DNA from: Nemertoderma westbladi
Taxonomy: Eukaryota; Xenacoelomorpha; Nemertodermatida; Nemertodermatidae
Length of the DNA: 64,000 nucleotides
Reading direction: 5' to 3'
NCBI GenBank assembly: GCA_032718475.1
Contig: JAUCBJ010002643.1
Span: forward strand, 1 to 64,000
Every line of letters begins with the position of its first letter. Positions within the stretch are counted from its first letter, which is position 1. Shown piece after piece: positions 45,430-54,815 of this stretch. A model generated the notes under the pieces. It saw nothing but the letters and a program-made list of their open reading frames with translations, was not told the origin of the DNA and did no database searches. Made by a program: the position numbers and the translations under genes.

Positions 45430-48400
45430 CCAAAACGCTCAGTTTCTACTCAGTATAATAAGTAAGGTAATATACAGTAAAACACACATTAGCGACCCCC
45501 ATATGTGTAATATCCATTCCCTCCAAAACCCAAATTCCAAAATTCCCCCATACATATATAGTCCAAAGGTAGTGAAACATAAGACAGCTCAAAGCGATCC
45601 TTAGTTAATTAAGATAAAACTATAGCATCTACTGTATAGATTATAGTTAGGTTAATGAATAAGTGCGCTGTGAGTAATAAGTGAATAATGAAAATATGCG
45701 CGCGTGAAAATATTATTCACTTATTACTCACAGCGCACTTATTCATTAACCTAACTATAATCTATACAGTAGATGCTATAGTTTTATCTTAATTAACTAA
45801 GGATCGCTTTGAGCTGTTTTATGTTTCACTACTGTTGGACTATATATGTATGGGGGAATTTGGGTTTTGGAGGGAATGGATATTACACATATGGGGGTCG
45901 CTAATGTGTGTTTTACTGTATATTACCTTACTTATTATACTGAGTAGAAACTGAGCGTTTTGGGGTTTTTGGTTTTTTTTTTTTTTTTTTTTATAATAAT
46001 AATACGAGAGTTACTTAGAGACAGGATTAGCTTTTTACGTTATGTAAGTTTGGATAAAAATCTATTTTATTCTGGAGACTTTTGTTTTTTGACTTTGTTT
46101 TTGACTTTGTTTATATAATATTACATACAGGACTTACTTAGAACTATCTATTCTATTAGTGCTTTATTTAGGTGGCGGGAATTTCGAATTGAATTTAATT
46201 ACTCCATTATACTTTATTAATATAATAGGTCTGACGTAGCCCAGTAGGGCGAAAACGTTCACCAAATTCAGCGTTGCATTATAATATTAAGCCAGTGTAG
46301 ACCCCTAATACTTACCTATATGCTATACTTTGCTTATGGGAATTTATATTTATTATTATTTAATGGAACCACTGGCAATAGCCTACCGCTTTATATCTAA
46401 TTTATATTCAGGAAGTTAGAGCCTCAATGGCTAAGTAGTTTTGGACTGGACCCTGCATAAAATGTTCGTGACGGGACGTAATTTTATATTATTTCCGTCC
46501 CGTCACGGGCGACGAGTTCGTGGCATTCCTATTTTACTTAATATATTTTACTAGTCAATGGAGCAACGATGTCTGTGAGCATTGAGAGAAGTTAACATAC
46601 AGTTTTAGTACGGGAAATATTTACCTTGTCCATCTGTATGTCTGTCTGTCCGTATGTCTGGATCAATTTTTGAATGTCAACATATCTCAGCAAAATCAAC
46701 AACTAGGTAGGCCAAATTAAATTAAATTTTGTAGGCCTACAGTAGGTTTGTAATAAGCATTGGATCACAGGATGTTTGTACTTTGTTGTTGTTGTTGGCG
46801 GCGGAGGTAGTGCTGAGAAATGAAACATAATTTGACTAGTTTCAGTTCGAATAAACCTGTTTATTAGTATTATAGTTCCAATTTCCCAAAAAATGGATTC
46901 AGTTTCGGTTCTAGTTTCAGTTTGAATGAGGCTATTTATTTAGGTTCCAGTTTCAGTTCCCAAAAAAAAATAGTTTCAGTTCACAGCACTCGGTGGATGC
47001 TGTAGTGTAGTGGTGAGGGTGTTATACTGTTATATATAAGTTTTGGCTACTTGATTGGCTTTTAATTGAGCACCACGTCAATAAAAGCAGCTGAATTATC
47101 TATGGTAATAAATTGCTAACCTAAATAATTTTCAAATAAACTAAACATCAAAACTACAAAATATGAATAATATTGATGGCCTTTCATCACCTTGTCATTT
47201 TTTCCGCCCCGTCACATTCCGTCCCGTCACGCGAGTGAATGTTTTCTAAATGACTATATTTTTTAGAATATGATTGGAAATTAGGATCATTTTTATTTTT
47301 TGGATAAAGTATATGGCTATTATTCAAATGAGAAAGGGACAGAAGATTAGAGTCAGACAATTCACAAGAATATTGAATTAAACTTTTGACAAACTATTAC
47401 TCATGTTTTGTTATTCCGTCCCGTCACATTTTCGTTTTTTACTTTTAGACAACATAGCAACCAACTTTAGAATTTTATACTGGTCATTATAACTAGGCAT
47501 CAATGGGTGCTACTAATATATGACATAATAATATTATTCCATATCACAAGACAGATAATGTGGGGTATAATGTTTCTGAATTTCCATCCCGTCACAAAAC
47601 ACGAATTTAGGATCATTACCAGGTACGGTAGCCAATCACACGTCGCCATCCTCCAGGTACGGTAGCCAATCACGCGTCGCCATCCTCCAGGTTCGGTAGC
47701 CAATCACACGGCGCCATCCTCCAGGTACGGTAGCCAATCACGCGTCGCCATCCTCCAGGTACGGTAGCCAATCACGCGTCGCCATCCTCCACGTACGGTA
47801 GCCATTCACACGTCGCCATCCTCCAGGTACGGTAGCCAATCACGCGTCGCCATCCTCCAGGTACGGTAGCCAATCACACGGCGCCATCCTCCAGGTACGG
47901 TAGCCAATCACGCGTCGCCATCCTCCACGTACGGTAGCCATTCACACGTCGCCATCCACCAGGTACGGTAGCCAATCACGCGTCGCCATCCTCCACGTAC
48001 GGTAGCCATTCACACGTCGCCATCCACCAGGTACGGTAGCCAATCACGCGTCGCCATCCTCCAGGTATGGTAGCCAATCACACGGCGCCATCCTCCAGGT
48101 ACGGTAGCCAATCACGCATCGCCATCCTCCACGTACGGTAGCCAATCACGCGTCGCCATCCTCCACGTACGGTAGCCATTCACACGTCGCCATCCACCAG
48201 GTACGGTAGCCAATCACGCGTCGCCATCCTCCACGTACGTGTTGATCAGTATAATACACATTTATAAATCTATTAATATTCTCGCTGTACTGCTATAATA
48301 ATACAAGGCCGCCATATAATTATATATTAAATAATGCAATACACTCAGGCCTATACCGGTACACCAAACAACACAGTACTATCCCATCACCCGGCGAGTC

Positions 48401-51400
48401 TCTATCTCAGTGCCTATCTAACAGATTCACCCTCTTTATTAAGAATGAAATGGAATAAACTAAGTGGTTATAGTTAAGAAAGCGGTAATGCTTCGATTAT
48501 GCCCATGTTAATAATGTCCATCAGTTTCCGAGAACATACCCCACGTTTGGTTAGTGAATCAGCCAACTGTTCACCTGATCTAACATACTCAACACGATCG
48601 AGTTCTTTGTTCTCTAGCGATTCCTTTATTGATGCGATATCAATTCGCAAGCGTTTTTCGTTCACTGCAATTGTTGAATGAATAGATGTGTGGAGATTGC
48701 GGCTATCAGTGTAAGCAATGACAGGTACCTTTATCTTCAGAATATCAAAGATAAGAGCCGCAATGAAATGAACCTCTTCTAAGCCATCAACCAAAGCGAG
48801 ACCCTCAGCTGCAAGAGTACTCTTCACAACTCTCCTGATTTTCTTCGACCCCCAAGCCAGTGTGGAACACTTGTTATTTTCTCCAACTAGGAAAACAACA
48901 AAACCCTCAGCACTGGATACTCCATCCAGTAAATTTCCGTGAGATGCATCACTATACAACACCAACCTGAAGGTTGCAGGATCCCCAAGTGCTGGAAATT
49001 TTATAGCAACATTATCATTCTTCAGTTTTTTAATCATTTTATTTGCCTTACATAGATGATTGCCATCGGCGTGATTTGCAGCCATGCTAAGTTCTAGAAC
49101 ATCGAATGACAAATCTGGCCTGGTTTGATTAGCAGCCCAACTAATTTGTCCGACAGTTGATTTTAATAGTGAAATTGACTTTGGACTGAGGAAAGAGTTA
49201 TACCCACTAGTCGGAATAACAAGTAGCTGCAAACTGTCGATATATTCACATTGATCAATCGTTATTATCATTGGTTTCTGTTTTAAGTTAAGACCAACGT
49301 ATTTCACATTTCCACCTGCGAACTTCCCAGCAATAAATGTATTGGTCATTGGTGTGATTACTCCATCATCAAACTTCTTCGCACCAGCATATAAAAAATC
49401 GTCCACATGTAGTAGGAACATACCACTAAGAATCCCCTGATTGTACCACATAAACAAAGCATTGTCGTACTTACATATCGTGCAACCTAAACGTTCTAGT
49501 TCATATTTGACACTAAAATACCAATTTCTAGCAGCATCATTTAAACCATAGACCACTTTCTTCAACTTCCATATAATACCTTCCTTGATTAAATCTACTG
49601 GTGGCCTCAAAAATATATCCCGAGAGATCCTTTTACCCTGTAGGAAAGCTGATCGAATGTCGATAGATTTAACACTCCAATCAAACGTGGCACAAAATGT
49701 CAAAAATATTCGCATTGTACTTTTATTTACTGTAGGAGAATCGGATTGTATCCCACTATGTTCCTCAAACCCTCTGGCTACCAGACGAGCTTTCACCTTC
49801 TTTTCTTCATTTTGAACTTTCTCAGTGATGACCCATGTAGTGGAAATAGTCGATTGTCCCTTATCCCAAACTTCCTCAAAGACATCAAAATCTATCCAAT
49901 TTTTGAATTCTTTCTCCTTTGCCAAAACAACCTCTTTTCATCGTGTCGATTTTTTGGTATCATAACAATGCCCACTGTCTCCTCATGAATGTTTTCAACA
50001 TCAGATGGGTCGTTTGTAATATTCTGCCATTCTTTTATGGCAGATAAATCAATAGAAAACGGATCATCGTCATTGGCTGACTTGACATTAAACCAAGATC
50101 CATATTTGCCGGATTTTTTACCAGCCCTGCCAGTGACAGTGCCTGTATCCCATGGAGATGTATCGGTGAGTCTATATTTAATAACTTCACCTTTCTTAGG
50201 AAGCATGGATAATTTTATGTCTTTTTTCCGTGCATCAGTTATTGGCCTGTTCATATCTTGTATTCCATTGTCGACATCAAGATCCTTTAAATGATCTTCT
50301 TGAATAATATCGTCCATTGGTGTGGTCATATGATCTTCATCATCCTCTGCAGTGCCATCGTTGGTAATACCATGGCCTACATTGAGGTAATCCTCTTTAT
50401 TAGATTCGATAAATTCCTTTCCCACTTTTATTATTCTGTTCAGTGAAACTCGGACATACACACTCCCATGTCTAACAAATATTACTTTTCCATCCTGGCC
50501 AATCACAACACCTGGCCCATGCCATCTATTACCATCGTCCCGTTTGTAATATACTTTTTCACCTGTTTGAAAATTCTCATTAGCTGCCCGTATTTTATGA
50601 CGTAAGGCACGTCTAACCCGCTCCGATGCTTCAGACTTCAAAAACGCCGATCTTGCAGAGTGTAAAGATGTTAAATGCTTAGCGAATACTTCACTTATTG
50701 TTTGACCTTCAAGGGCAGGAAGATTATTTGTTAATGTAGATGGTAATGTAGGGTTCTGTCCAAACACTAATTGGTATGGTGAAAACCCCGATACGTTTTG
50801 CAGCGCATTTTTTGCATTCACTGCCCAAATCAATGCAACTTCCAACTTGACTTTTGGATTATCCTCTAATATTTTTTCTACTGAAACATCAATTACTGTG
50901 TGATTCCTCTCACACAAACCGTTTTGCCATGGACTTTGTGCTGCAGTATTTAAAACCTCAATATTTAAGTTCTCGCATATATCCCGATATTTTTCATTTG
51001 CAAATTCTCCACCGTTGTCCGCGAGAAATTTTTTAGGAGTACCAAAACCAGAACCGATCCACATGCTCATAATCTTATCAATTATCACGTCAGGTTTTTT
51101 TTGATGTAATAACACATGATAAACAAAATCTAGTAAACATATCTATCATATGTAAGAAATATATACCTGGTCTAAACTCCTTCAGGTCCATAGCAACTGC
51201 TTCATTGAATCTCTTGGCCAAAGGTAAACAAACAATAGAACGAGGGGCAGTCTTGCTAAATTTCAAACACACTTCACACCTCTTCTCGAGTTCCTCAATC
51301 ACTTCCTGACATTCAGAATCCCACGCTCCAGCATCCTGCAATAACGCTCGAAGTTTCTTACTGGATGGGTGTGCGAATTGTTTGTGTAGTTTCACAATAA

Positions 51401-54400
51401 CATCCTTATTTTCCTTCTTTGTGCGTTCTGTTAATGCCACCAAACACATTCCTATTGAGATGGAGGATGCCTTCAATGGAATCGTGTAGTGACCTGATGT
51501 GGTACAATCTAGTGTTATATTGTGGCCGAATATGTTGGCCTGATCATTTTCTAAGTCCAGTTTGATGCGCGCTTTCTTCATTGCTGATTTACTCAATAAA
51601 AGTGGAATGTCACTTTCCACTACATCAGTCCGTATCCTAATTTGTTCTCCAGCCATTATGCATGGAAACACAACCTCACGTAGTGACACCCGACGTTCTC
51701 CACCACCGAAACGGAAACACCGACCTCCAGGGTTTATCTCCACCTTCAGTTTTTCATCTTCCGATAGCGAATTCAAATAACAATCCATCCAGACCTTTCC
51801 AGTTACCGTCGCACTGCACCCGCTATCTAAAACAGCAGCGTTCAATGACTCTCTGGCTAACAATCCCAATTCAGACTCGATTCCACCAGTAAATAGAACT
51901 AGATTGACTTCCTCGTCCTCTTCCTCAACTGTCCACTCTTGTGTTGCCTCGTACACTCGCTCCATATTCTCATAGCTATCCACACAATCTCTCACCATAT
52001 GACGAATTGAATCGCACGAACTGCATCGTAAAATATTTCCATCCGATCCAGTCGGATTCAATCGTTTTCCATCTCTATGAGGTGTAAACTCTCTAATATC
52101 CTTCCTAGCGGCAGTTAAACCTCCACCACGATAACCGGCACTCACCGAACTACCAGTAACGGTACCTCGGTTATAACCACTTCCATATCCATAGCTGTAA
52201 CCACCACCTCTGTTAAAGCCTACTCCTCCTCCACGATATCGACTTGGATTCGATCCTCTTGGATCGCTATAGCCCCCGCGTCCACGATATCCTCCATAAC
52301 TACCAGTACCTGGACCTCGCCAGGGCGATCGACATGAGTTAGCATAGAATGCTTCCTCATCCGTTATATTAATAGATTCGACTTTTATCGCAACATCCGG
52401 AACTCCAACGCTAGTTGTTGACATCGACTGTTTACCGAAGAACTTACGTAACGATGCTTTCGTTTGTGTAAATAGTGAATCCTTCTCATTGTAGTTGACC
52501 GCTGTAAGCACTAATTGTCTTTCCTTGTGATCCAACTTCGCAGCATCAAGCAACCTGAACGCAAGAACTGGTTGCGGCACTTCCATACCGCAAAATTTAC
52601 TTTTATTGTATAATTTTTCGAATTCAATAATGAACGTATCCATTGTTTGTTCACTGCCTTTCTTGTATCTATCAAACTGAGTATATTTTTCATATACCTC
52701 CGACAGTTCGTTCTTTTTAAACAAGCCATCCAGAAACGTTATCAACCGATTTACCCCTTCATTCGCTTTCAGTTCATCTAAAGTAATTTCGCTAAACACT
52801 TTATCCCGAACCCCCGAGGGATCTTCTTCCGGTAACGCTAGAGCAATTGCAACGCCTCGTTTTTCTTTCGCTAGATCAGTAACCTCACACCATGCATTTA
52901 CTTCCTGTACGTAACGCTCGTACGGTTTACTTACACTATTGAAATTCGGTGGATTTTTGTATGTTGACATCGCTACTTTTACATTTTCACTTATTCCGCC
53001 GAAAGTTTAAGTTCACGCTCTGCTACCATGTTGATCAGTATAATACACCTTTATAAATCTATTAATATTCTCGCTGTACTGCTATAATAATACAAGGCCG
53101 CCATATAATTATATATTAAATAATGCAATACACTCAGGCCTATACCGGTACACCAAACAACACAGTACTATCCCATCACCCGGCGAGTCTCTATCTTAGT
53201 GCCTATCTAACAGTACGGTAGCCATTCACACGTCGCCATCCACCAGGTACGGTAGCCAATCACGCGTCGCCATCCTCCAGGTACGGTAGCCAATCACACG
53301 GCGCCATCCTCCAGGTACGGTAGCCAATCACACGTCGCCTGTAGACGTGCCGCCAGCCTCAGGTTTAGCGGGTAGATCGCTTCCTAAAAATCTAATGTGT
53401 GGAGTGTCCATATTATTTTATCCGGATGATTTTATAAAATTTTACTGGTAAAAATTAATCAAAAATTCATTTTCATCTTAGAAGTGGCCCAAACTACTTT
53501 TATAAACTCTACCGCTATCGCTCGCTGTAGCTGAGTTTGGGTAAAGTTATATATATGTAACTTCTATTACATAAATCTTTGATTCTAGGATCGCTAGTGG
53601 AGATTTTGTGGGGGTAGACTAGTCACCTTCAAAATAATAGGTTAAAAATATTTTCTATTTGTCAGACTTTTTGACATCATCAGTTCAACAAACTCCTCAC
53701 TAGAGATATCCGAAAATTAATTTAATTTCATCCAATTTCTGCTATTTTAATCCGTTCCAACTGAAATGAGTCATAGTACTATTAATATTCGCTAAATAGT
53801 GTTGCCGAGACCCTCGTTGGGCTGCTCTTATTATAAAGGTCTTAAATGATTGATTTGATTGATTGATTTCCGATTCGCCCTTTGAATCTCTAATAGATTT
53901 TTTAATTCTGCAGACGGACAACTGCTATGCGCTGATTGGTCAGAAACATTCCGGGTTTATCGGCCTCTTCCAGCAGTGTATGAGCGCTTCCGGTGTAAAC
54001 CATGTCTGGTTCGAGCGAAGCGAGGCCAACGATCGCGAGAAAGTCCGTCGTAAACTAGCGGAACAGGTATCGAACCCTAACAACTTCCCTTTCCTTATAT
54101 TCCCCGAGGGTACCTGTATTAATAACACTTCAGTTATGCAGTTTAAAAAAGGATCTTTCGAAATCAGCGAGTTTGTTTATCCTGTCGCTATTAAATACAA
54201 CTCTACTTTCTCTGAACCCTTCTGGAATTCTTCACGAGAGAGTTTCCTAGGCAACCTACTAAACATAATGACGTCATGGGCGTTGGTGTGCGACGTGTGG
54301 TACTTGCCGAGAGCCTCAGTGCGACCAGGCGAGGGCTCTGTGGCCTTCGCCAACCGCGTGAAGGGCGATATCGCCTCGTGTGGCGGGCTAGTTGACCTGC

Positions 54401-54492
54401 TGTGGGACGGGCAGCTGAAAAGGTACAAAGTGAAACAACACCAGGTGGAGGAACAGAAACTCCATATGAGTCAAGTATTGAAAACTGAGTAA
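42581..54492 (+). CDS. Glycerol-3-phosphate acyltransferase, GPAT3/4 type (three coding exons)
   Basis: Exons 42581-43185, 43924-44065 and 53914-54492 give 441 residues, close to the 434-456 of vertebrate GPAT3/GPAT4. The enzyme, in the ER or lipid-droplet membrane, transfers a fatty acyl group to glycerol-3-phosphate, the first step of triglyceride and phospholipid synthesis. Seen: an N-terminal hydrophobic segment (about 15-37), two more (about 153-190), the block NHTSPID (238-244, catalytic His239 and Asp244), GFIGLFQQ (about 263-270), FPEGTCINN (312-320) and VYPVAIKY (337-344). The family-typical DEVTKRFSAAELNGWNLL lies in exon 1, and GGLVDLLWDG near the end. The frame has no stop or frameshift, although intron 2 has grown to 9.85 kb by repeats and transposons. 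Whether it is GPAT3 or GPAT4 cannot be decided; invertebrates often have one gene. Confidence 0.9.
43186..43923 (+). other. GPAT intron 1
   Basis: 738 bp, GT...AG (acceptor AATAG at 43923). It contains a short palindrome, CACCATGTTTG...CAAACATGGTG (43395-43421). No other element recognised. Confidence 0.8.
43924..44065 (+). CDS. GPAT exon 2, carries the catalytic NHTSPID block
   Basis: 142 bp encoding RFVSLTSYRILVRAMTAVV...NHTSPIDVAILQ. It ends CTCCAG before GTACGG. The last 50 bp are the source of the adjoining minisatellite unit. Confidence 0.9.
44066..44624 (+). repeat. GPAT intron 2 minisatellite, block 1
   Basis: Begins at the first intron base. The first unit (44066-44112, 47 bp) is a full copy of the exon 2 end, including a CCTATAGACG stretch. 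The following units (about 15) are 34 bp, having lost roughly that stretch. Each unit carries ACGGTAGCCAATCACACG, CCATCCTCCAG and a repeated donor CAG|GTACGG. Confidence 0.95.
44805..47595. repeat. TTCCGTCCCGTCAC motif family within T
   Basis: Copies or near-copies at 44805 (inverted), 44971, 46468 (inverted), 46492, 47202, 47216, 47413 and 47581. They are restricted to T. Multiple short sites in a TIR element are often transposase-binding sites; that is inference. Confidence 0.65.
45028..46360. repeat. 1.33-kb near-perfect palindrome
   Basis: Arms of about 660 bp (45028-45689 and 45712-46360) with a 22-base loop (GAAAATATGCGCGCG...). Opposed A and T runs are at 45396-45427 and 45972-45992. 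It has no coding content and looks like a foldback element nested in T. No clear target duplication. Confidence 0.9.
46361..47622. other. Right part of element T
   Basis: Non-coding. It includes (TGTC)n-like sequence (46627-46662), similar in style to the MITE at 16756, and a short tRNA-A-box-like stretch (46993-47025) without a B box. Confidence 0.6.
47622..48239 (+). repeat. GPAT intron 2 minisatellite, block 2
   Basis: About 18 units of 34 bp. Many read CACGCG or CCACGTACGG in place of CCAGGTACGG, so some have lost the CAG|GT donor. A higher-order pattern (GCCAATCACGCG alternating with GCCATTCACACG) is visible at 47780-48235. Confidence 0.95.
48240..48423 (-). repeat. Copia 3' LTR
   Basis: 184 bp; outside it GTACG at 48235-48239. 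Confidence 0.95.
48474..49925 (-). CDS. Copia reverse transcriptase and RNase H
   Basis: A 483-residue frame, continuing the polyprotein after a frameshift near 49920. RT (about residues 15-250): KVKARLVARGFEE, IDIRSAFLQGKRISRDIFLRPP (first catalytic Asp), VYGLNDAARNWY and FLLHVDDFLYAG (catalytic pair). Copia elements usually have YVDD; here it is HVDD. RNase H follows (about 320-450: RLVLYSDASHGNL, STLAAEGLALVDGLEE, IAYTDSRNLHTSI). It copies element RNA to DNA and degrades the RNA template. Apart from the frameshift the domain looks complete. Confidence 0.9.
   Translation of the reverse strand: MAKEKEFKNWIDFDVFEEVWDKGQSTISTTWVITEKVQNEEKKVKARLVARGFEEHSGIQSDSPTVNKSTMRIFLTFCATFDWSVKSIDIRSAFLQGKRISRDIFLRPPVDLIKEGIIWKLKKVVYGLNDAARNWYFSVKYELERLGCTICKYDNALFMWYNQGILSGMFLLHVDDFLYAGAKKFDDGVITPMTNTFIAGKFAGGNVKYVGLNLKQKPMIITIDQCEYIDSLQLLVIPTSGYNSFLSPKSISLLKSTVGQISWAANQTRPDLSFDVLELSMAANHADGNHLCKANKMIKKLKNDNVAIKFPALGDPATFRLVLYSDASHGNLLDGVSSAEGFVVFLVGENNKCSTLAWGSKKIRRVVKSTLAAEGLALVDGLEEVHFIAALIFDILKIKVPVIAYTDSRNLHTSIHSTIAVNEKRLRIDIASIKESLENKELDRVEYVRSGEQLADSLTKRGVCSRKLMDIINMGIIEALPLS
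49892..51115 (-). CDS. Copia integrase and linker to RT
   Basis: A 407-residue frame containing the second half of the integrase core: FGTPKKFLADNGGEFANEKY (second Asp) and AAQSPWQNGLCERNH (Glu). The first Asp (AVAMDLKEF) lies in the preceding frame. A GKV-rich C-terminal region follows (GPGVVIGQDGKVIFVRHGSVYVRVSLNRI), then an acidic linker. The frame begins at a T-rich run (51092-51099, plus strand), where the upstream frame ends at 51090: a one-base slip in the run is the likely break. Integrase joins the cDNA to the target, here a minisatellite unit. Confidence 0.85.
   Translation of the reverse strand: MLLHQKKPDVIIDKIMSMWIGSGFGTPKKFLADNGGEFANEKYRDICENLNIEVLNTAAQSPWQNGLCERNHTVIDVSVEKILEDNPKVKLEVALIWAVNAKNALQNVSGFSPYQLVFGQNPTLPSTLTNNLPALEGQTISEVFAKHLTSLHSARSAFLKSEASERVRRALRHKIRAANENFQTGEKVYYKRDDGNRWHGPGVVIGQDGKVIFVRHGSVYVRVSLNRIIKVGKEFIESNKEDYLNVGHGITNDGTAEDDEDHMTTPMDDIIQEDHLKDLDVDNGIQDMNRPITDARKKDIKLSMLPKKGEVIKYRLTDTSPWDTGTVTGRAGKKSGKYGSWFNVKSANDDDPFSIDLSAIKEWQNITNDPSDVENIHEETVGIVMIPKNRHDEKRLFWQRRKNSKIG
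51090..52970 (-). CDS. Copia Gag, protease and start of integrase
   Basis: ATG at 52970, 59 bp inside the 5' LTR. Residues 1-180 form a copia-type Gag (LITFLDGLFKKNELSEVYEKY, FDRYKKGSEQTMDTFIIEFEKLYN). A Gly/Tyr/Arg-rich segment follows (about 215-285), then a zinc knuckle C-X2-C-X4-H-X4-C (CSSCDSIRHMVRDC, about 320-333) and an aspartic protease with AAVLDSGCSATVTG (about 380). A GAG-pre-integrase zinc region follows (HKQFAHPSSKKLRALL...CEVC, about 532-595), then the first Asp of integrase (AMDLKEF). The frame ends at the slip near 51090. Confidence 0.9.
   Translation of the reverse strand: MSTYKNPPNFNSVSKPYERYVQEVNAWCEVTDLAKEKRGVAIALALPEEDPSGVRDKVFSEITLDELKANEGVNRLITFLDGLFKKNELSEVYEKYTQFDRYKKGSEQTMDTFIIEFEKLYNKSKFCGMEVPQPVLAFRLLDAAKLDHKERQLVLTAVNYNEKDSLFTQTKASLRKFFGKQSMSTTSVGVPDVAIKVESINITDEEAFYANSCRSPWRGPGTGSYGGYRGRGGYSDPRGSNPSRYRGGGVGFNRGGGYSYGYGSGYNRGTVTGSSVSAGYRGGGLTAARKDIREFTPHRDGKRLNPTGSDGNILRCSSCDSIRHMVRDCVDSYENMERVYEATQEWTVEEEDEEVNLVLFTGGIESELGLLARESLNAAVLDSGCSATVTGKVWMDCYLNSLSEDEKLKVEINPGGRCFRFGGGERRVSLREVVFPCIMAGEQIRIRTDVVESDIPLLLSKSAMKKARIKLDLENDQANIFGHNITLDCTTSGHYTIPLKASSISIGMCLVALTERTKKENKDVIVKLHKQFAHPSSKKLRALLQDAGAWDSECQEVIEELEKRCEVCLKFSKTAPRSIVCLPLAKRFNEAVAMDLKEFRPGIYFLHMIDMFTRFCLSCVITSKKT
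53018..53028 (-). promoter_or_regulatory. Copia primer-binding site (initiator tRNA-Met)
   Basis: TGGTAGCAGAG directly after the 5' LTR on the minus strand. Followed by CGTGAAC; E4 has CGTGGTG at the same place. Confidence 0.8.
53029..53212 (-). repeat. Copia 5' LTR
   Basis: 184 bp; GTACG follows at 53213-53217. Confidence 0.95.
53213..53371 (+). repeat. GPAT intron 2 minisatellite, block 3 (end of array)
   Basis: Three 34-bp units and a final diverged full-length unit (53318-53363) that again contains CGCCTGTAGACG, as in exon 2 and the first unit. Full-length units thus bracket the array. Confidence 0.9.
53372..53913 (+). other. End of GPAT intron 2
   Basis: Non-coding. A LINE- or SINE-type 3' tail lies at about 53795-53866 (GAGACCCTCGTTGGGCTGCT then ATTGATT repeats). 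The acceptor TTTTTTAATTCTGCAG ends at 53913. Confidence 0.7.
53914..54492 (+). CDS. GPAT exon 3 (last exon)
   Basis: 579 bp including the stop, starting ACGGACAACTGC after TCTGCAG. It encodes the FPEGTCINN and VYPVAIKY blocks and the C-terminus. Confidence 0.9.
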   Translation, partial: TDNCYALIGQKHSGFIGLFQQCMSASGVNHVWFERSEANDREKVRRKLAEQVSNPNNFPFLIFPEGTCINNTSVMQFKKGSFEISEFVYPVAIKYNSTFSEPFWNSSRESFLGNLLNIMTSWALVCDVWYLPRASVRPGEGSVAFANRVKGDIASCGGLVDLLWDGQLKRYKVKQHQVEEQKLHMSQVLKTE

Positions 54493-54617
54493 CTTCTGTT
54501 TGAGTCTCAGGAATAATTATAATACGTTTATATCTGTTGTATTTTAGTGTTATAACTTAATACATTAGTGGAGTTTAGTTTATATTGTAAATTGAAAACT
54601 AGTAATATATAACGAAA

Positions 54618-54623
54618 AATAAA
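54618..54623 (+). terminator. GPAT polyadenylation signal
   Basis: AATAAA 126 bp after the stop codon, within AT-rich sequence. Confidence 0.6.
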
Positions 54624-54815
54624 TGATCTTGCTTTGTATTCGGTGAATTAATAATTTGTTCTTAACACATTTCAGCTTGAAATATTATAATTAATACATT
54701 AGCCCTGCCTCAGTACCTCCCGTTAACTTTGCTGCTTGCCTTTCCTCTTAAAGCGCCGATTAAAACGTGAATGTGTTTTATGTTCTACCGAGAGTAAAAC
54801 AATGGGTTAGGAGTT

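Larger units (their letters stand above)
44625..47621. mobile_element. 3-kb TIR element T in the GPAT minisatellite
   Basis: Ends are perfect inverted repeats TGGTAATGATCCTAAATTCG, and GG flanks each side (possible 2-bp duplication). Removing it restores a normal minisatellite unit. The interior has repeated TTCCGTCCCGTCAC motifs, a 1.33-kb palindrome (45028-46360) and no recognised transposase. A 108-codon frame at its left end (44624-44950) matches nothing I know. Non-autonomous DNA transposon is the best guess. Confidence 0.75.
48240..53212 (-). mobile_element. Ty1/copia retrotransposon in the GPAT minisatellite
   Basis: LTRs 48240-48423 and 53029-53212 (184 bp, TGTTGATC...CTAACA, two differences by eye). 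The target duplication GTACG (48235-48239 and 53213-53217) lies in a minisatellite unit. Primer site TGGTAGCAGAG (initiator tRNA-Met) and purine tract AAAGAGGGTGAATC are present. Gene order gag, protease, integrase, RT, RNase H is that of copia elements. Small size, short LTRs and an HVDD RT motif recall the GalEa-like copia group of marine animals (inference). Confidence 0.95.

Noticed and set aside
46993-47025. tRNA-like A box (TAGTGTAGTGGTGAGG)
   Set aside because: No B box and no cloverleaf follow; at most a decayed SINE head.
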